Part shown: one piece after another, positions 10,127 through 19,179 of the stretch
Numbering within the stretch: position 1 is the stretch's first letter
Layout of the letters: each line of letters begins with the position of its first letter
Source of the DNA: Acanthosepion pharaonis
Lineage: Eukaryota; Mollusca; Cephalopoda; Sepiida; Sepiidae
NCBI GenBank assembly: GCA_903632075.3
Contig: CAHIKZ030003474.1
Coordinates: forward strand, 2,722,501 to 2,786,500
Direction of reading: 5' to 3'
Length of the DNA: 64,000 nucleotides
The notes under the pieces: generated by a model
Told to the model about the DNA's origin: nothing
The model's database searches: none
What the model saw: the letters and a program-made list of their open reading frames with translations, nothing else
Position numbers and translations under genes: made by a program

Positions 10127-10328
10127 CATAATGCGAGTTGTACAAGAATATATAGAATATTTAAACTTGTACATTTACTTCTAAATTCCTGATGGAAATG
10201 CTTTCACGTAATAAAATACATCATTAAATAATGTAAAATAAAGTTATTTCAATGATTGAATGTCTCTGATTTCATGCACAAGAAGTGCATATTATCTGTT
10301 AGACCCCACTCTCTATCTCGATCTTGTC

Positions 10329-10330
<2 letters not shown>
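10127..10330. other. Unassigned AT-rich DNA
   Basis: Nothing recognised. Confidence 0.55.
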
Positions 10331-10370
<40 letters not shown>

Positions 10371-10392
10371 ATATACATGTGTGTGTGTGTGT
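10331..10392. repeat. (GT)n microsatellite
   Basis: GT run of about 35 bp, a short GC/ATA interruption, then a second short GT run. Confidence 0.95.
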
Positions 10393-10689
10393 TAAACGAA
10401 TATCAAAGTTTCGATACATGTAAATGCGCGCGCCTCCGTATGCCTGGAAATGAATGAAGACCTGTATCGTAAAAACAGGATGCGAATCTCGGTGATGCCT
10501 TTCGTAATCGTTAGTGCCGGTTTCACAATCTTCGAAGCTGATTGGCGAATTGATAGAAATACGAGCAAATTCCCGCAACGCTTGAACGAATTTTGCTAAG
10601 CGAGGAATAAATTCTGTCTAAAATATCACCTGACTGATTGGACAACAAGAGAAATGTAAACATCGCCAATTCTTAACGCATGACCACAC

Positions 10690-11520
10690 CACTTCATCAG
10701 TCTTCTTTTTCTTCCTTTTCATCTCTTTCCATTCCTTTCCTCTCTCTATCTCTATTTCTCTCTTTCTCTCTCTCTCTCTTTCTCTTTCTCTCTCTCTGTC
10801 TCTTTCTCTCTCTCTGTCTCTTTCTCGCTCTTTCAAATAGTTTTCTCTCTTTTTCTTTCTCTTACTTTTTCAAATAGTTTTCTCCCATTATCTCTCTTTT
10901 TAAAATATTTTTCTATCTATTCCACTCTCTCTTTCTCTCCCAGATAGTATTCTCCCTCTCTCTCTTTCAAAAAGTTTTCTTTCTTTGAAAAAGTTTTCTC
11001 ATCTCTTTCTCTATCTCTTCCTCTCTTTCTTTCTCTCTATCCCAAAGACATTTCTCTCTCTCTCTCTTTCAAATAGTTTTCTCCCTCTCTCTCTCTTTTA
11101 AATAATTTTCTATTTCCCACTCTCTCAAATAGTTTCTCTCTCTCTCTTTCTCAAAAAGTTTTCTTTCTTTCTATGAAATAGTTTTCTCTTTCTCTCTATC
11201 CCAAATGCATTTCTCTCTCTCTCTCTCTCTTTCAAATAGTTTTCTTTCTCTCGTTCCCTCTCCTTAAAATAGTTTTTTCTCTCTCTCTCTCTCTCTCTTT
11301 CTTTCAAATAGTTTTTCTCTCTTTCTCTCTCTCTCTCTCTTTCTCCCACTCATAAAAAATAGTTTTCTCTCACTTTCCCACACTCTCTCTCTTTCAAATA
11401 GTTTTCTCTCGCTCGCTACCTCCCTCCCTCTGACTTTCAAATAGTTTTGTATTTCTCTCTTTCAAATAAAGTTCTCTCTCTCACACTCTCTCTCTCTCCA
11501 TCTCTCCCCCTCTCTCTACA
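10690..11520. repeat. Polypyrimidine tract with a recurring TTTCAAATAGTTTT block
   Basis: About 830 bp of almost pure C/T on the plus strand, made of CT and CTTT runs punctuated by a dozen or more copies of a short block close to TTTCAAATAGTTTTCTCTC (variants include AAAAAGTTTTC and CCCAAAGACATTTC). Spacing is irregular, from about 35 to 75 bp. Frames across it are low-complexity Ser-Leu-Phe or Arg-Glu-Lys strings. Confidence 0.9.
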
Positions 11521-11978
11521 CCTTATTTGATCTTACGCGCACTGCCACAATTAAATCGTTTCAGATTTGGCATCGCAATTTCTCCGACAAAATAAAATAT
11601 TTCATAAATCGTCAAACAATATAATCGAGAAATTAAGCATGAAATAGAATTTCCCAAGAGAGAAAATATATATTTCCGTACAGAACTTGAGTTTAATATT
11701 CGAAAAATAAAAACAAATTAATTCTATACTTGGGCGTGGTGTTCATTTTTATGCGTCCGTTATAGATATTAATTTTATTAAATTCGAATATTTGCCTTTA
11801 CTATATATATATATATATATATATATAATTATTATTATTATTATAAAAGTTATATTTAGTGGATACACCTGTTTGAGTAGACATCCGCAAAATATAATGT
11901 TTATAACCTTAAAAATTTAATGACATTTTCTAGATAAAATCCGGTAATTCCTTAGATTTTAATATATATATATATTTG
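11521..11978. other. Unassigned AT-rich DNA with (TA)n
   Basis: A (TA)n tract lies at about 11,802-11,826, followed by (ATT)n. No gene seen. Confidence 0.6.
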
Positions 11979-12255
11979 TCTATATTTCTGAGATGAGGTA
12001 TTATGTACAGTATTTACATTAGTCGGACTATTGTCCTCATCTTTGTCGCCATATTGTCACAACGTTTCGGCCGTTGTACACTCCGGCCTTCTTCAGGTGG
12101 TTGGAACTAGAACAGTCTGCCCCAGTGATCGAAATAAAGGGTTCAGTTCGAAATTCCAACCACCTGAAGAAGGCGGGAGTGTACAACGGCCGAAACGTTG
12201 TGACAAATATGGCGACAAAGGTGAGGACAATAGTCCGACTAATGTAAATACTATA
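11979..12255. mobile_element. SINE-A foldback: inverted tail joined to a truncated SINE
   Basis: The left arm (12,008-12,105) and right arm (12,154-12,252) are near-complementary over ~98 bp around a ~48-bp loop. The right arm plus loop is the SINE-A body and tail in plus orientation; the left arm is the same tail inverted. To its left lies a TGTCTATATTTCTGAGATGA segment also found beside the inverted tail at 8,273, so the inverted part came from a larger unit than the SINE. Confidence 0.8.
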
Positions 12256-12277
12256 TATATATATTTATTTACATATA

Positions 12278-12396
12278 TGTGTGTGTGTGCGCGCGCGCAC
12301 GTGTGTGTGTGTCTACGCGTTTCTGTGTGTGTATGCGCGCCTGTGTACGCGTGTGTGTGTGCGCGCGTGTGTGATTACGTGTATGTGTGTGCGCGC

Positions 12397-12443
<47 letters not shown>

Positions 12444-12446
12444 CGC
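12278..12446. repeat. (GT)n/(GC)n/(CT)n compound microsatellite
   Basis: Alternating purine-pyrimidine DNA (GTGTGT and GCGCGC blocks) with a CT insert near 12,395-12,410; such tracts can adopt Z-DNA. Confidence 0.92.
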
Positions 12447-12599
12447 AAACCCTTTTTGCGTCCACAGAATACTCCACTAAATGAAGATACGTGAATTACC
12501 CATCTGCATGTAGCGAAGTCTTCCGGTGACGCCATATTAATCTTAGTAAATTTGAATATTCACCTTATTTAGATATATATTGGACCCAAAGGTACGCGC
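12447..12599. other. Unassigned DNA
   Basis: Nothing recognised. Confidence 0.5.
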
Positions 12600-12760
12600 T
12601 CTCTTGTAAGCAAGAAAGAAAATTTAAATAAATAACGACTCTTTTTTAGTCATTTTTGTGAAAAATGTATCAGTTATTGGAGGGACATTATCAAGACAAT
12701 GTGGGACGAAACGCCTCGGCCAAGAATAATTTTTCCTTTTTTTTTATTCATTTTGTTCCT
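12600..12760 (+). mobile_element. Possible Penelope-like element terminal fragment
   Basis: Contains TTATCAAGACAATGTGGGAC followed by GAAACGCCTCGGCCAAG and a T-rich stretch. It resembles the end of the Penelope-like remnant near 14,290-14,345 (GATAAAGTCTCTCAGAGGAC, then GAAACGCATCAGCTAAG). No coding sequence is attached. Confidence 0.55.
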
Positions 12761-12842
12761 TTACAGATACACTCTATCTAAAAATAATGTACACACACAT
12801 ATATATCATGAAATGTATGAATATATATTAATATAACTTATC

Positions 12843-12847
<5 letters not shown>

Positions 12848-12924
<77 letters not shown>

Positions 12925-12928
12925 ATAT
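12848..12928. repeat. (TA)n microsatellite
   Basis: About 80 bp of TA dinucleotides, ending with two GTATATAT variants. Confidence 0.95.
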
Positions 12929-13426
12929 CCGTCCTGGTTCTGACGATTAACTACATCCGCGTCCTGGGTAAGATGATAAACTACGTCCAACAGCAAGGCC
13001 TCTGATCAAGAGGTTTTGAGGATCATGGAACCACCTCTTAATTGCTGGTGTTCCCAGGTCCAACGTGACCCGGGGTGGTAGCACCTGTTAGGGTCCCAGC
13101 TATGGGCAAATAGTTGACAGCCAAACTTGTGTAAAAATAGGTTTTAATACTAGAAATACTTTGTAATAAAAGAAAATATTACCAGCAATAATTTTTGAAG
13201 GAAAAATTATTATCAGCAATACTGAAAAAAAATGTACCAACAATACAAAAAGCTATACGTTCTTTGAAAAAAATATGACCAGCTATAGATTTCTTTAAGG
13301 AAAAAATATTCCCAGAAATAGATTTTTGAAGAAAAACATTACCAGCAATAAAGATTTTGTCGGCATTAAATAACCCATTGAGGTTGTTATGCTGTAAAAC
13401 AAAACAAACCAAACCTATATATACTG

Positions 13427-13464
<38 letters not shown>

Positions 13465-13545
13465 AAAATATTACCAGCAATAAAGATTTTGTCGGCATTA
13501 AATAACCCATTGAGGTTGATATGCCGTAAAACAAAACAAACCAAA
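12929..13545 (+). mobile_element. Family B retroelement copy 3
   Basis: In plus orientation: ATAAACTACGTCCAACAGCA, GGCCTCTGATCAAGAG, GGTAGCACCTGTTAGGGTCC, then a stretch of degenerate ~45-bp units around TACCAGCAATA (13,140-13,350), then AAATAACCCATTGAGGTTG and an (AAAC)n-like tail. The last ~75 bp appear twice, at about 13,340-13,415 and 13,470-13,545, around a (GATA)n tract at 13,427-13,462, so the 3' end was duplicated by microsatellite-associated slippage or recombination. Confidence 0.75.
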
Positions 13546-13619
13546 TATATATTTATATATATATATATATTACTTAAACATTATTTTTAGATTTTATTTG
13601 AAATAATAAAAATTCACTA

Positions 13620-13622
<3 letters not shown>

Positions 13623-13656
<34 letters not shown>
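13623..13656. repeat. (TA)n microsatellite
   Basis: TA run immediately before the Penelope-like remnant. Confidence 0.95.
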
Positions 13657-13659
<3 letters not shown>

Positions 13660-13660
13660 T

Positions 13661-13950
13661 GCCAAAAACTGTTCCTCCCAATACATTGGGGAAACACGCA
13701 GAAATTTTTTAAAAGTATCAATGAGCACAAAAGGGACCTCATAAATAATAATTTAACAAATGCAGTAGTCATACACAGAAATAAATTCGACTACAATTTT
13801 GATCTAAAAAATATCACACTCATCAAAAGGGAAAGTAATTTACTCAGAAGGAATATCCTCGTGAGTACTGCCATCGAATATCAAAATATTAATCTACGCC
13901 CCGGTTTTATATCCATTCTCTTCTTTCCTGAAAGAATTACTACTTCCTCA
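13661..13950 (+). pseudogene. Penelope-like element, GIY-YIG endonuclease remnant
   Basis: Frame 1 reads NCSSQYIGETRRNF, the YIG half of a GIY-YIG nuclease, then breaks at a T-run near 13,705. The next frame continues with INEHKRDLINNNLTNAVVIH, RNKFDYNFDLKNITLIKRES and RRNILVSTAIEYQNINLRPG. The order YIGETxRxF, EHKRD, HxxxxxHxF(D)-like and IxxxxRRxxxExxxI is the C-terminal GIY-YIG domain of Penelope-like retroelements. The upstream RT is missing. One frameshift and the absence of a start make it inactive. Confidence 0.85.
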
Positions 13951-14345
13951 AGCCAACATACACAATACCAAATATGTTGAAAAATCCAAAGAAAACGGTT
14001 ATATCCATTACTTCAGCCTTTGAAAATGTACAGCACATCCGCCCATTTCATACCATAACAATTTAATCACAATCCAAACAATATTCATTTAAAAAAAAAA
14101 TATTACTCGGTTACTTTTGTCTTACCAGACTTTGAATTATAGCACTTTGTGAACCCCACATGTTTTGATGTATCTTTCAACCACCTGATGAGCTTTAATG
14201 AACGTTCTCAAATTTACAAGCCTTGATAGACAAATGACATCCTCGCCTCTACGTATATAAACACGTGCAGCATAATAAATCATGACTTACCTTGATAAAG
14301 TCTCTCAGAGGACGAAACGCATCAGCTAAGTATAGTTTTTCCTCT
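13951..14345 (+). mobile_element. Penelope-like element 3' non-coding end
   Basis: AT-rich sequence follows the GIY-YIG remnant and ends with GATAAAGTCTCTCAGAGGAC and GAAACGCATCAGCTAAG, then a T-rich run and a TA tract. This is the kind of terminal block seen, in diverged forms, elsewhere in the window. The exact element end is not defined. Confidence 0.55.
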
Positions 14346-14357
14346 TGTCTCTTTTTA

Positions 14358-14360
<3 letters not shown>

Positions 14361-14434
<74 letters not shown>
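14361..14434. repeat. (TA)n-(GT)n microsatellite
   Basis: TA run of ~45 bp followed by GT run of ~28 bp. Confidence 0.95.
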
Positions 14435-14436
<2 letters not shown>

Positions 14437-14501
14437 ACACTGAGGTCAACACCTAGAGATGATAGTCTGTTCCATGCTTGAGCACAATCTTCATACGCTT
14501 C

Positions 14502-14503
14502 AG

Positions 14504-14541
<38 letters not shown>
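14502..14541. repeat. (GATA)n microsatellite
   Basis: About ten GATA units. Confidence 0.95.
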
Positions 14542-14543
<2 letters not shown>

Positions 14544-14675
14544 GATAATATTAGTGGTAAATATACATACATATGCAAAATATATAAATACCCATACATG
14601 TATATTTTTTGAATAAAAATTCCAAGAGGAAGAATCCAGGTAGAACTCAATGTCCAGGACATAGTAAGGATATAA

Positions 14676-14909
14676 TAAAAAGGCTTAAACACTAATATTC
14701 CATGGTCATGATTTATTCCATTGGAATCGTAAAAACAGAAAAAAACAACTCCGGAAATAAAAACAGAATTTAGAGAGAGTGTAAATTCTGTTTTTATTTC
14801 CGGAGTTGTTTTTTCTGTTTTCTTTTTGAATTTGTAGGTCTGATGAATTGGATCGTATTTACGATTCCAATGGAATAAATTATGACCATGGAATATTAGT
14901 GTTTCAGCC

Positions 14910-14917
<8 letters not shown>
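14676..14917. repeat. Long two-level inverted repeat (hairpin)
   Basis: The outer arms (about 14,676-14,732 and 14,858-14,917) and inner arms (about 14,732-14,772 and 14,782-14,821) pair almost perfectly. The inner loop is ~9 nt and one side has a ~36-nt bulge (14,822-14,857). Matching segments include AATATTCCATGGTCATGATT against its complement near 14,872-14,897, and AACAACTCCGGAAATAAAAA against 14,790-14,812. A transcript would form roughly 100 bp of double-stranded RNA. The 169-codon minus frame over it is an artefact. Confidence 0.88.

Positions 14918-14957
<40 letters not shown>
14914..14957. repeat. (TA)n microsatellite
   Basis: TA run abutting the right arm of the long inverted repeat. 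Confidence 0.95.
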
Positions 14958-14961
<4 letters not shown>

Positions 14962-15373
14962 TACCGCAGTAATTGACATTGAGCGTGTTCCTGTTGAAAA
15001 TCTTATGACCTGCAAGCTTTAGAAAAGTGTTTATTAACTGAATTGATAAATGTCTTATCCACTTTCGTCTTTAAAATCTTCTTATTGGTCAAAGGATTAA
15101 AGCGAATTCGGCTTTTATTCGACTTCATCCTCGATGCGTTCTTGTTTGGAAGCCGAATTAGATGGGTAGCCACTTTTATTTAATGTCATCACAGATTCAA
15201 CTTTCAAATGATCAAAGAGATTGGGAATTGTAGGAATTTACAGATAACCTGATACTTGTCAATTTCAGAACCTGTCTGTAAGTTACAGGAAAGGAGTTAG
15301 ACAAAGTGCTTATATAGATTGTGCTATTTACCAGCTTGAAACCAATAGGAGTTTGATTAGATGATATATAATA
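14958..15373. other. Unassigned DNA
   Basis: No gene or recognised repeat. Confidence 0.55.
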
Positions 15374-15375
15374 TA

Positions 15376-16080
15376 CAGTCCGCTCCAAAAGTATGGAAAT
15401 GGGAAGGCCAATTCTTTTGTTTTTTTTGTTGTTCACTGAAGATATTTGGGTTTAAGATCAAAATATGAATGTCAGACAAGAGTTCAGAATTCCAGCATTT
15501 TTTCATATTTACATTTAAATGTGTTAAACAACTTAAGACATACCACCTTTTGTTTGAAGCCATCCATTTTTCAAGTGAGCAAAACTATTGAAACATGTGA
15601 TTGATAAGTGTTTTTTTTTTGTTTTTTGCTCAGATGTTGTCTTTTAAACTGATTGTTTAAACATTAAATAACTCTGAATGACCACACTTGGTTTCAGCCT
15701 TTAATTCCAACTGTAAAGGTTGCATTTCTTGTTAAAAAGGATACACCAACATGAAGACGAGGGAGCACTCTATGAGAGAAAAACCATTTTGAAGCTGAGA
15801 AAAGAAGGAAAATCGATCAGAGTCATTGGAAAAACATTAGGCATAACCAACACGACAATTTGGAATGTCCTGAAAAAGAAAGAAAATGGGGTGATCTGAT
15901 ACAAAAGATGGTGTTTCCGAAGCTGTTTAAACACATCTAAATATAAATACCAAGAAATAAAAGCTGAAATTTTGAATTCTTGTCTCATAATCAGCTTTTG
16001 ATCTTAAACCCAAATGGATTCAGTGAACAATAGAAACAAAGGAATTAGCTTTGCCGTTCCAATAGTTTTGGAGAGGACTC
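15376..16080 (+). mobile_element. Tc1-like element, internally deleted, ~705 bp
   Basis: The ends begin CAGTCCGCTCCAAAAGTAT (left) and, inverted, GAGTCCTCTCCAAAACTAT (right), each next to TA as expected for Tc1/mariner insertion. Similarity between the ends continues for about 120 bp (both include CACTGAA and TTTGGGTTTAAGATCAAAA), so these are long terminal inverted repeats. The interior keeps only the start of the transposase (see 15,751-15,899); the catalytic DDE part is gone. Full Tc1 elements are usually ~1.6 kb. Confidence 0.87.
15751..15899 (+). pseudogene. Tc1 transposase N-terminal helix-turn-helix fragment
   Basis: ATG at 15,751 starts MKTREHSM, then after a one-base frameshift the sequence reads KTILKLRKEGKSIRVIGKTL and GITNTTIWNVLKKKENGVI before a stop at 15,897-15,899. 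The LKLRKEGKSIRxIGKTLGIxxxTIWNVLKK pattern is the N-terminal DNA-binding HTH of Tc1-like transposases. The remaining ~290 residues, including the DDE triad, are missing. Confidence 0.85.
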
Positions 16081-16314
16081 TATATAACATTTCTTTCATA
16101 TATTTATGTGAACTATATATATAAAGAGAAATTTATTATTTACCATTTTATAAAGTTCGAATCAATTGACAATCAGCCGATGTTTTGCCAACCATTCCAA
16201 TGAACAATCTAATAAATAAATAGTGTAAATAAACACTAATAAATAGTGTTTATTATTTTGTTGTCAATTCTCAAGAACAAAGCAAATGTATGAATTCACT
16301 TTTGAATGTTTTGA
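16081..16314. other. Unassigned AT-rich DNA
   Basis: Contains a short inverted AATAGTGTAAATAAACACTA-like stretch near 16,219-16,250. Nothing else recognised. Confidence 0.5.
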
Positions 16315-16830
16315 GGAGAGTGGAACCACCTTTTAATTACTGCTGTTCTCAGGTTCACCCTAACCCAGTGTGGTAGCACCTGTTAGGGTCCCATCTATGG
16401 GCAAATAGTGAACCCCCAAACAAAAACAAAACACTATAAAAGTATAAAAATACATTTTTTAAATAAAAATACTACCAATATATTTTTATACAAAAGATAG
16501 AATACTATTTATAGTAAAATTACCAACAATGCATTTTATTTGTAGTTTAAGGCATACAATTGCTTTCAAAATATATTTAGTTGTAGGCATAAAATTGTTT
16601 TTAAAATATTTAGATTTCTGCATTAAATAACCCATAGAGTTTGATATGCCGCTAAACAAATTCAACCAACCAACGAAACTTATTTATAGTAAAATTACCG
16701 ACAATGCATTTTATAGTAAAATTATCAATACATTTTATCTGTAATTGAAGGCATACAATTGCGTTAAAAATATCTAGATTTCTGTATTAAAATAACCCAT
16801 AGAGGTTGATAAGTCACTGAACAAAATCAA
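16315..16830 (+). mobile_element. Family B retroelement copy 4
   Basis: Contains GTGGTAGCACCTGTTAGGGT and ATCTATGGGCAAATAGTGAA, then TATAAAAATAC units, then ATTAAATAACCCATAGAGTT and an A/C-rich tail (CAACCAACCAACG). The last ~150 bp are present twice (about 16,510-16,675 and 16,690-16,835), each ending in a CAACC-type tail. Copy 3 shows the same kind of tail duplication. Confidence 0.75.
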
Positions 16831-17040
16831 CCCGCCAATCACCACTTTTTAAAACAATAAATATTGTTGAAGTGTGAAGGTAGTTAAAAAAATAGCAGGT
16901 TCAATAGAAAACCCGTAATTTTGACAGTGCATCATATTGCAGAAACGTTTCACCATGCTAGCCATTTTTTGATTCATTTCCAATATCATACATGAGAAAA
17001 ATGCAACCAAAAATTCTTGTTTCTTTTATGGTTATTTTCT
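16831..17040. other. Unassigned AT-rich DNA
   Basis: Nothing recognised. Confidence 0.5.
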
Positions 17041-17042
17041 AA

Positions 17043-17805
17043 GCCGAGAGTATGGAGCACGTAATGAGGATCGAACTGACATTTCACTTGTAACTGATCT
17101 AGCAAAACGAGCCTGCTAACCATTACACCACGCCGAGGTTCCCAAATCATTTTCTAAGCGCAGCTTAGATGTGGCACAAGGCCGAGAGTATGGAGCACGC
17201 AATGAGGATCGAACTCAGTTTTCACTTGTAACTGATCTAGCAAGACGAGCCTGTTAACCATTACACCACGCCGAGGTTCCCAAATCATTTTGTAAGCGCA
17301 GCTTAGATGTGGCACAAGGCCGAGAGTATGGAGCACGTAATGAGGATCGAACTCACTTTTCACTTGTAACTGATCTAGCAAGACGACCCTGTTAACCATT
17401 ACACCACGCCGAGGTTCCCAAATCATTTTCTAAGCGCAGCTTAGATGTGGCACAAGGCCGAGAGTATGGAGCACGTAATGAGGATCGAACTCACTTTTCA
17501 CTTGTAACTGATCTAGCAAGACGACCCTGTTAACCATTACACCACGCCGAGGTTCCCAAATCATTTTCTAAGCGCAGCTTAGATGTGGCACAAGGCCGAG
17601 AGTATGGAGCACGTAATGAGGATCGAACTCACTTTTCACTTGTAACTGATCTAGCAAGACGACCCTGTTAACCATTACACCACGCCGAGGTTCCCAAATC
17701 ATTTTCTAAGCGCAGCTTAGATGTGGCACAAGGCCGAGAGTATGGAGCACGTAATGAGGATCGAACTCACTTTTCACTTGTAACTGATCTAGCAAGACCA
17801 TCCTG
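17043..17805 (-). repeat. Tandem array of six 138-bp tRNA-like (SINE-head) units
   Basis: Unit starts (plus-strand phrase GCCGAGAGTATGGAGCAC) fall at 17,043, 17,181, 17,319, 17,457, 17,595 and 17,733, an exact 138-bp period. On the minus strand each full unit has a canonical Pol III A box (TGGTGTAATGGTTA) and a B box (GTTCGATCC) about 50 nt apart, in a tRNA-like ~95-nt segment, followed by GGCCTTGTGCCACATCTAAG. The four central units are almost identical; the first differs more and the last lacks its A box. This looks like amplification of a SINE head rather than functional tRNA genes, because I cannot fold a normal cloverleaf with a clear acceptor stem. Confidence 0.88.
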
Positions 17806-17864
17806 TAGCCATGTATTGAACTCATAACGAAAGGTGACGATAAAAACTTGAGTTCAAGGAACAT

Positions 17865-18015
17865 CCGAAAGAGGCATGACACGTGGAACTAGAACAGTCT
17901 ACCACGGTGGGCGAATGGTTTAGTTCGAAATTCCAATCACTTGAAGAAGGCCGGAGCGTGCAGCGGCCGAAACGTCGTGAATATGGCAACAAAACTTAGG
18001 ACAACAGTCCGAACT
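17865..18015 (+). mobile_element. SINE-A fragment, body and tail
   Basis: Carries GACACGTGGAACTAGAACAG, then TTGAAGAAGGCCGGAGCGTG, GCGGCCGAAACGTCGTG and the ACAGTCCGAACTAT tail. The tRNA-like head is missing or unrecognisable. Confidence 0.75.
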
Positions 18016-18104
18016 ATAGACAAACATTTGAATCTGTTATTTATTAAAAAAAAATTATTAAAAATTGAATTCAAAAAATTTACTAAAAGTTGAATTCATG
18101 CATT

Positions 18105-18195
18105 GTGCGCGTGTGTGTGTGTGTCTGATTTTTTTCTTGTCCACAACGTTTCGGCTGATCCCCTTTACAACCTTCTTCAGATAAACTAGTCTATT
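18105..18195 (-). mobile_element. GT tract plus Penelope/SINE-A-type terminal motif
   Basis: After a short (GT)n, the minus strand reads CTGAAGAAGGTTGTAAAGGG and ATCAGCCGAAACGTTGTGG. This is the same CTGAAGAAGG...CCGAAACGTTGTG architecture as the SINE-A tail but with a different spacer, so it is a second subfamily. Confidence 0.55.
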
Positions 18196-19179
18196 AAGAA
18201 TGGTAGAAAGCATAAAATGTAAACTTTAACAGAAACACTTAGCAAAACGACGACTATCAAAACATCCATCCTTATGCAAAGAAAAGGTTTGCTTGTTAAG
18301 ACTTAGGGTGATCGCTTTATAGATATATTATTGATATATGTTTTTATTTTCGTCCCTCATGTTTCCATCGATGTGCACAAATATTTGAATTTCCTCGTTC
18401 GAGTTCAGACAAATGAGGAATTATAACCGATGAACTTATTCCATAATATTTTTCTCCTTTCATTTTTTTTCTTTTCGTATTTGCCATCTACTGTAACTGA
18501 AGGTTTCCTCTGAAGGTTTCCTTTTTAATTATATTTATTTTTATTGCATTAAATTTTGGACCTCAAATAAGATCTTTACTTTAAAAGAAGCTGTTCTATT
18601 TTCAGCAATGCGTATAGAGCTGTTTCTTTTATAATCTTTAACGTGAAGATGTTCTAAATATACACCTAATTAGCACACTTGAAGAAGGCTGTAGAATGAA
18701 TCTGCTGAAACAGTCTGATAGTAATAAAAATATAAAAAAACGAACGAAAATGTCTTTGAATGATAATGATTCTTCCCAAAACTGTAGATATTTATTCATC
18801 TTAACAGTCTGACACAGGGCCACAGAAGCAGAGCACTAACTTAAGGTTAATGCTCAAGCAATGGCGTTGGGAGCAAACAATCGTTCTACAGAAAGTGCCA
18901 TAGATACGCTTGCTTTAGTCTGACACACATTCAAAACACTATTGAGGGCTAGGTGGTGCCTGCTGCTCCCCCAATTTTTACTGAAACTGAGACGATTAAA
19001 TTTATCTTCTATATCTTCTGCAGAAAATCATAACTGCTATAAATTTTCAAAATAAATTAGAAAATTTCATTTTTTTGGAGTATTTTCCACGTAACATTAA
19101 ATTCTAAAACCTTTAAATAAGTTTAATATGCAGAAAAATGTCTGTAGGTCTCATTGTAAGAAATAAGTACAAGCTAAAA
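18196..19179. other. Unassigned DNA left of the satellite
   Basis: No gene. A weak TTGAAGAAGGCTGTAGAATG...CTGAAACAGTC motif near 18,680 may be another decayed terminal of the same type. Confidence 0.5.

Noticed and set aside
14453..14962. 169-codon minus-strand frame
   Set aside because: It spans a TA tract, a GATA tract and both arms of a long hairpin; no protein family is visible.
17043..17805. A cluster of genuine tRNA genes
   Set aside because: A and B boxes are present, but I could not form a standard cloverleaf with matching acceptor stem, and each unit continues into a shared non-tRNA sequence.
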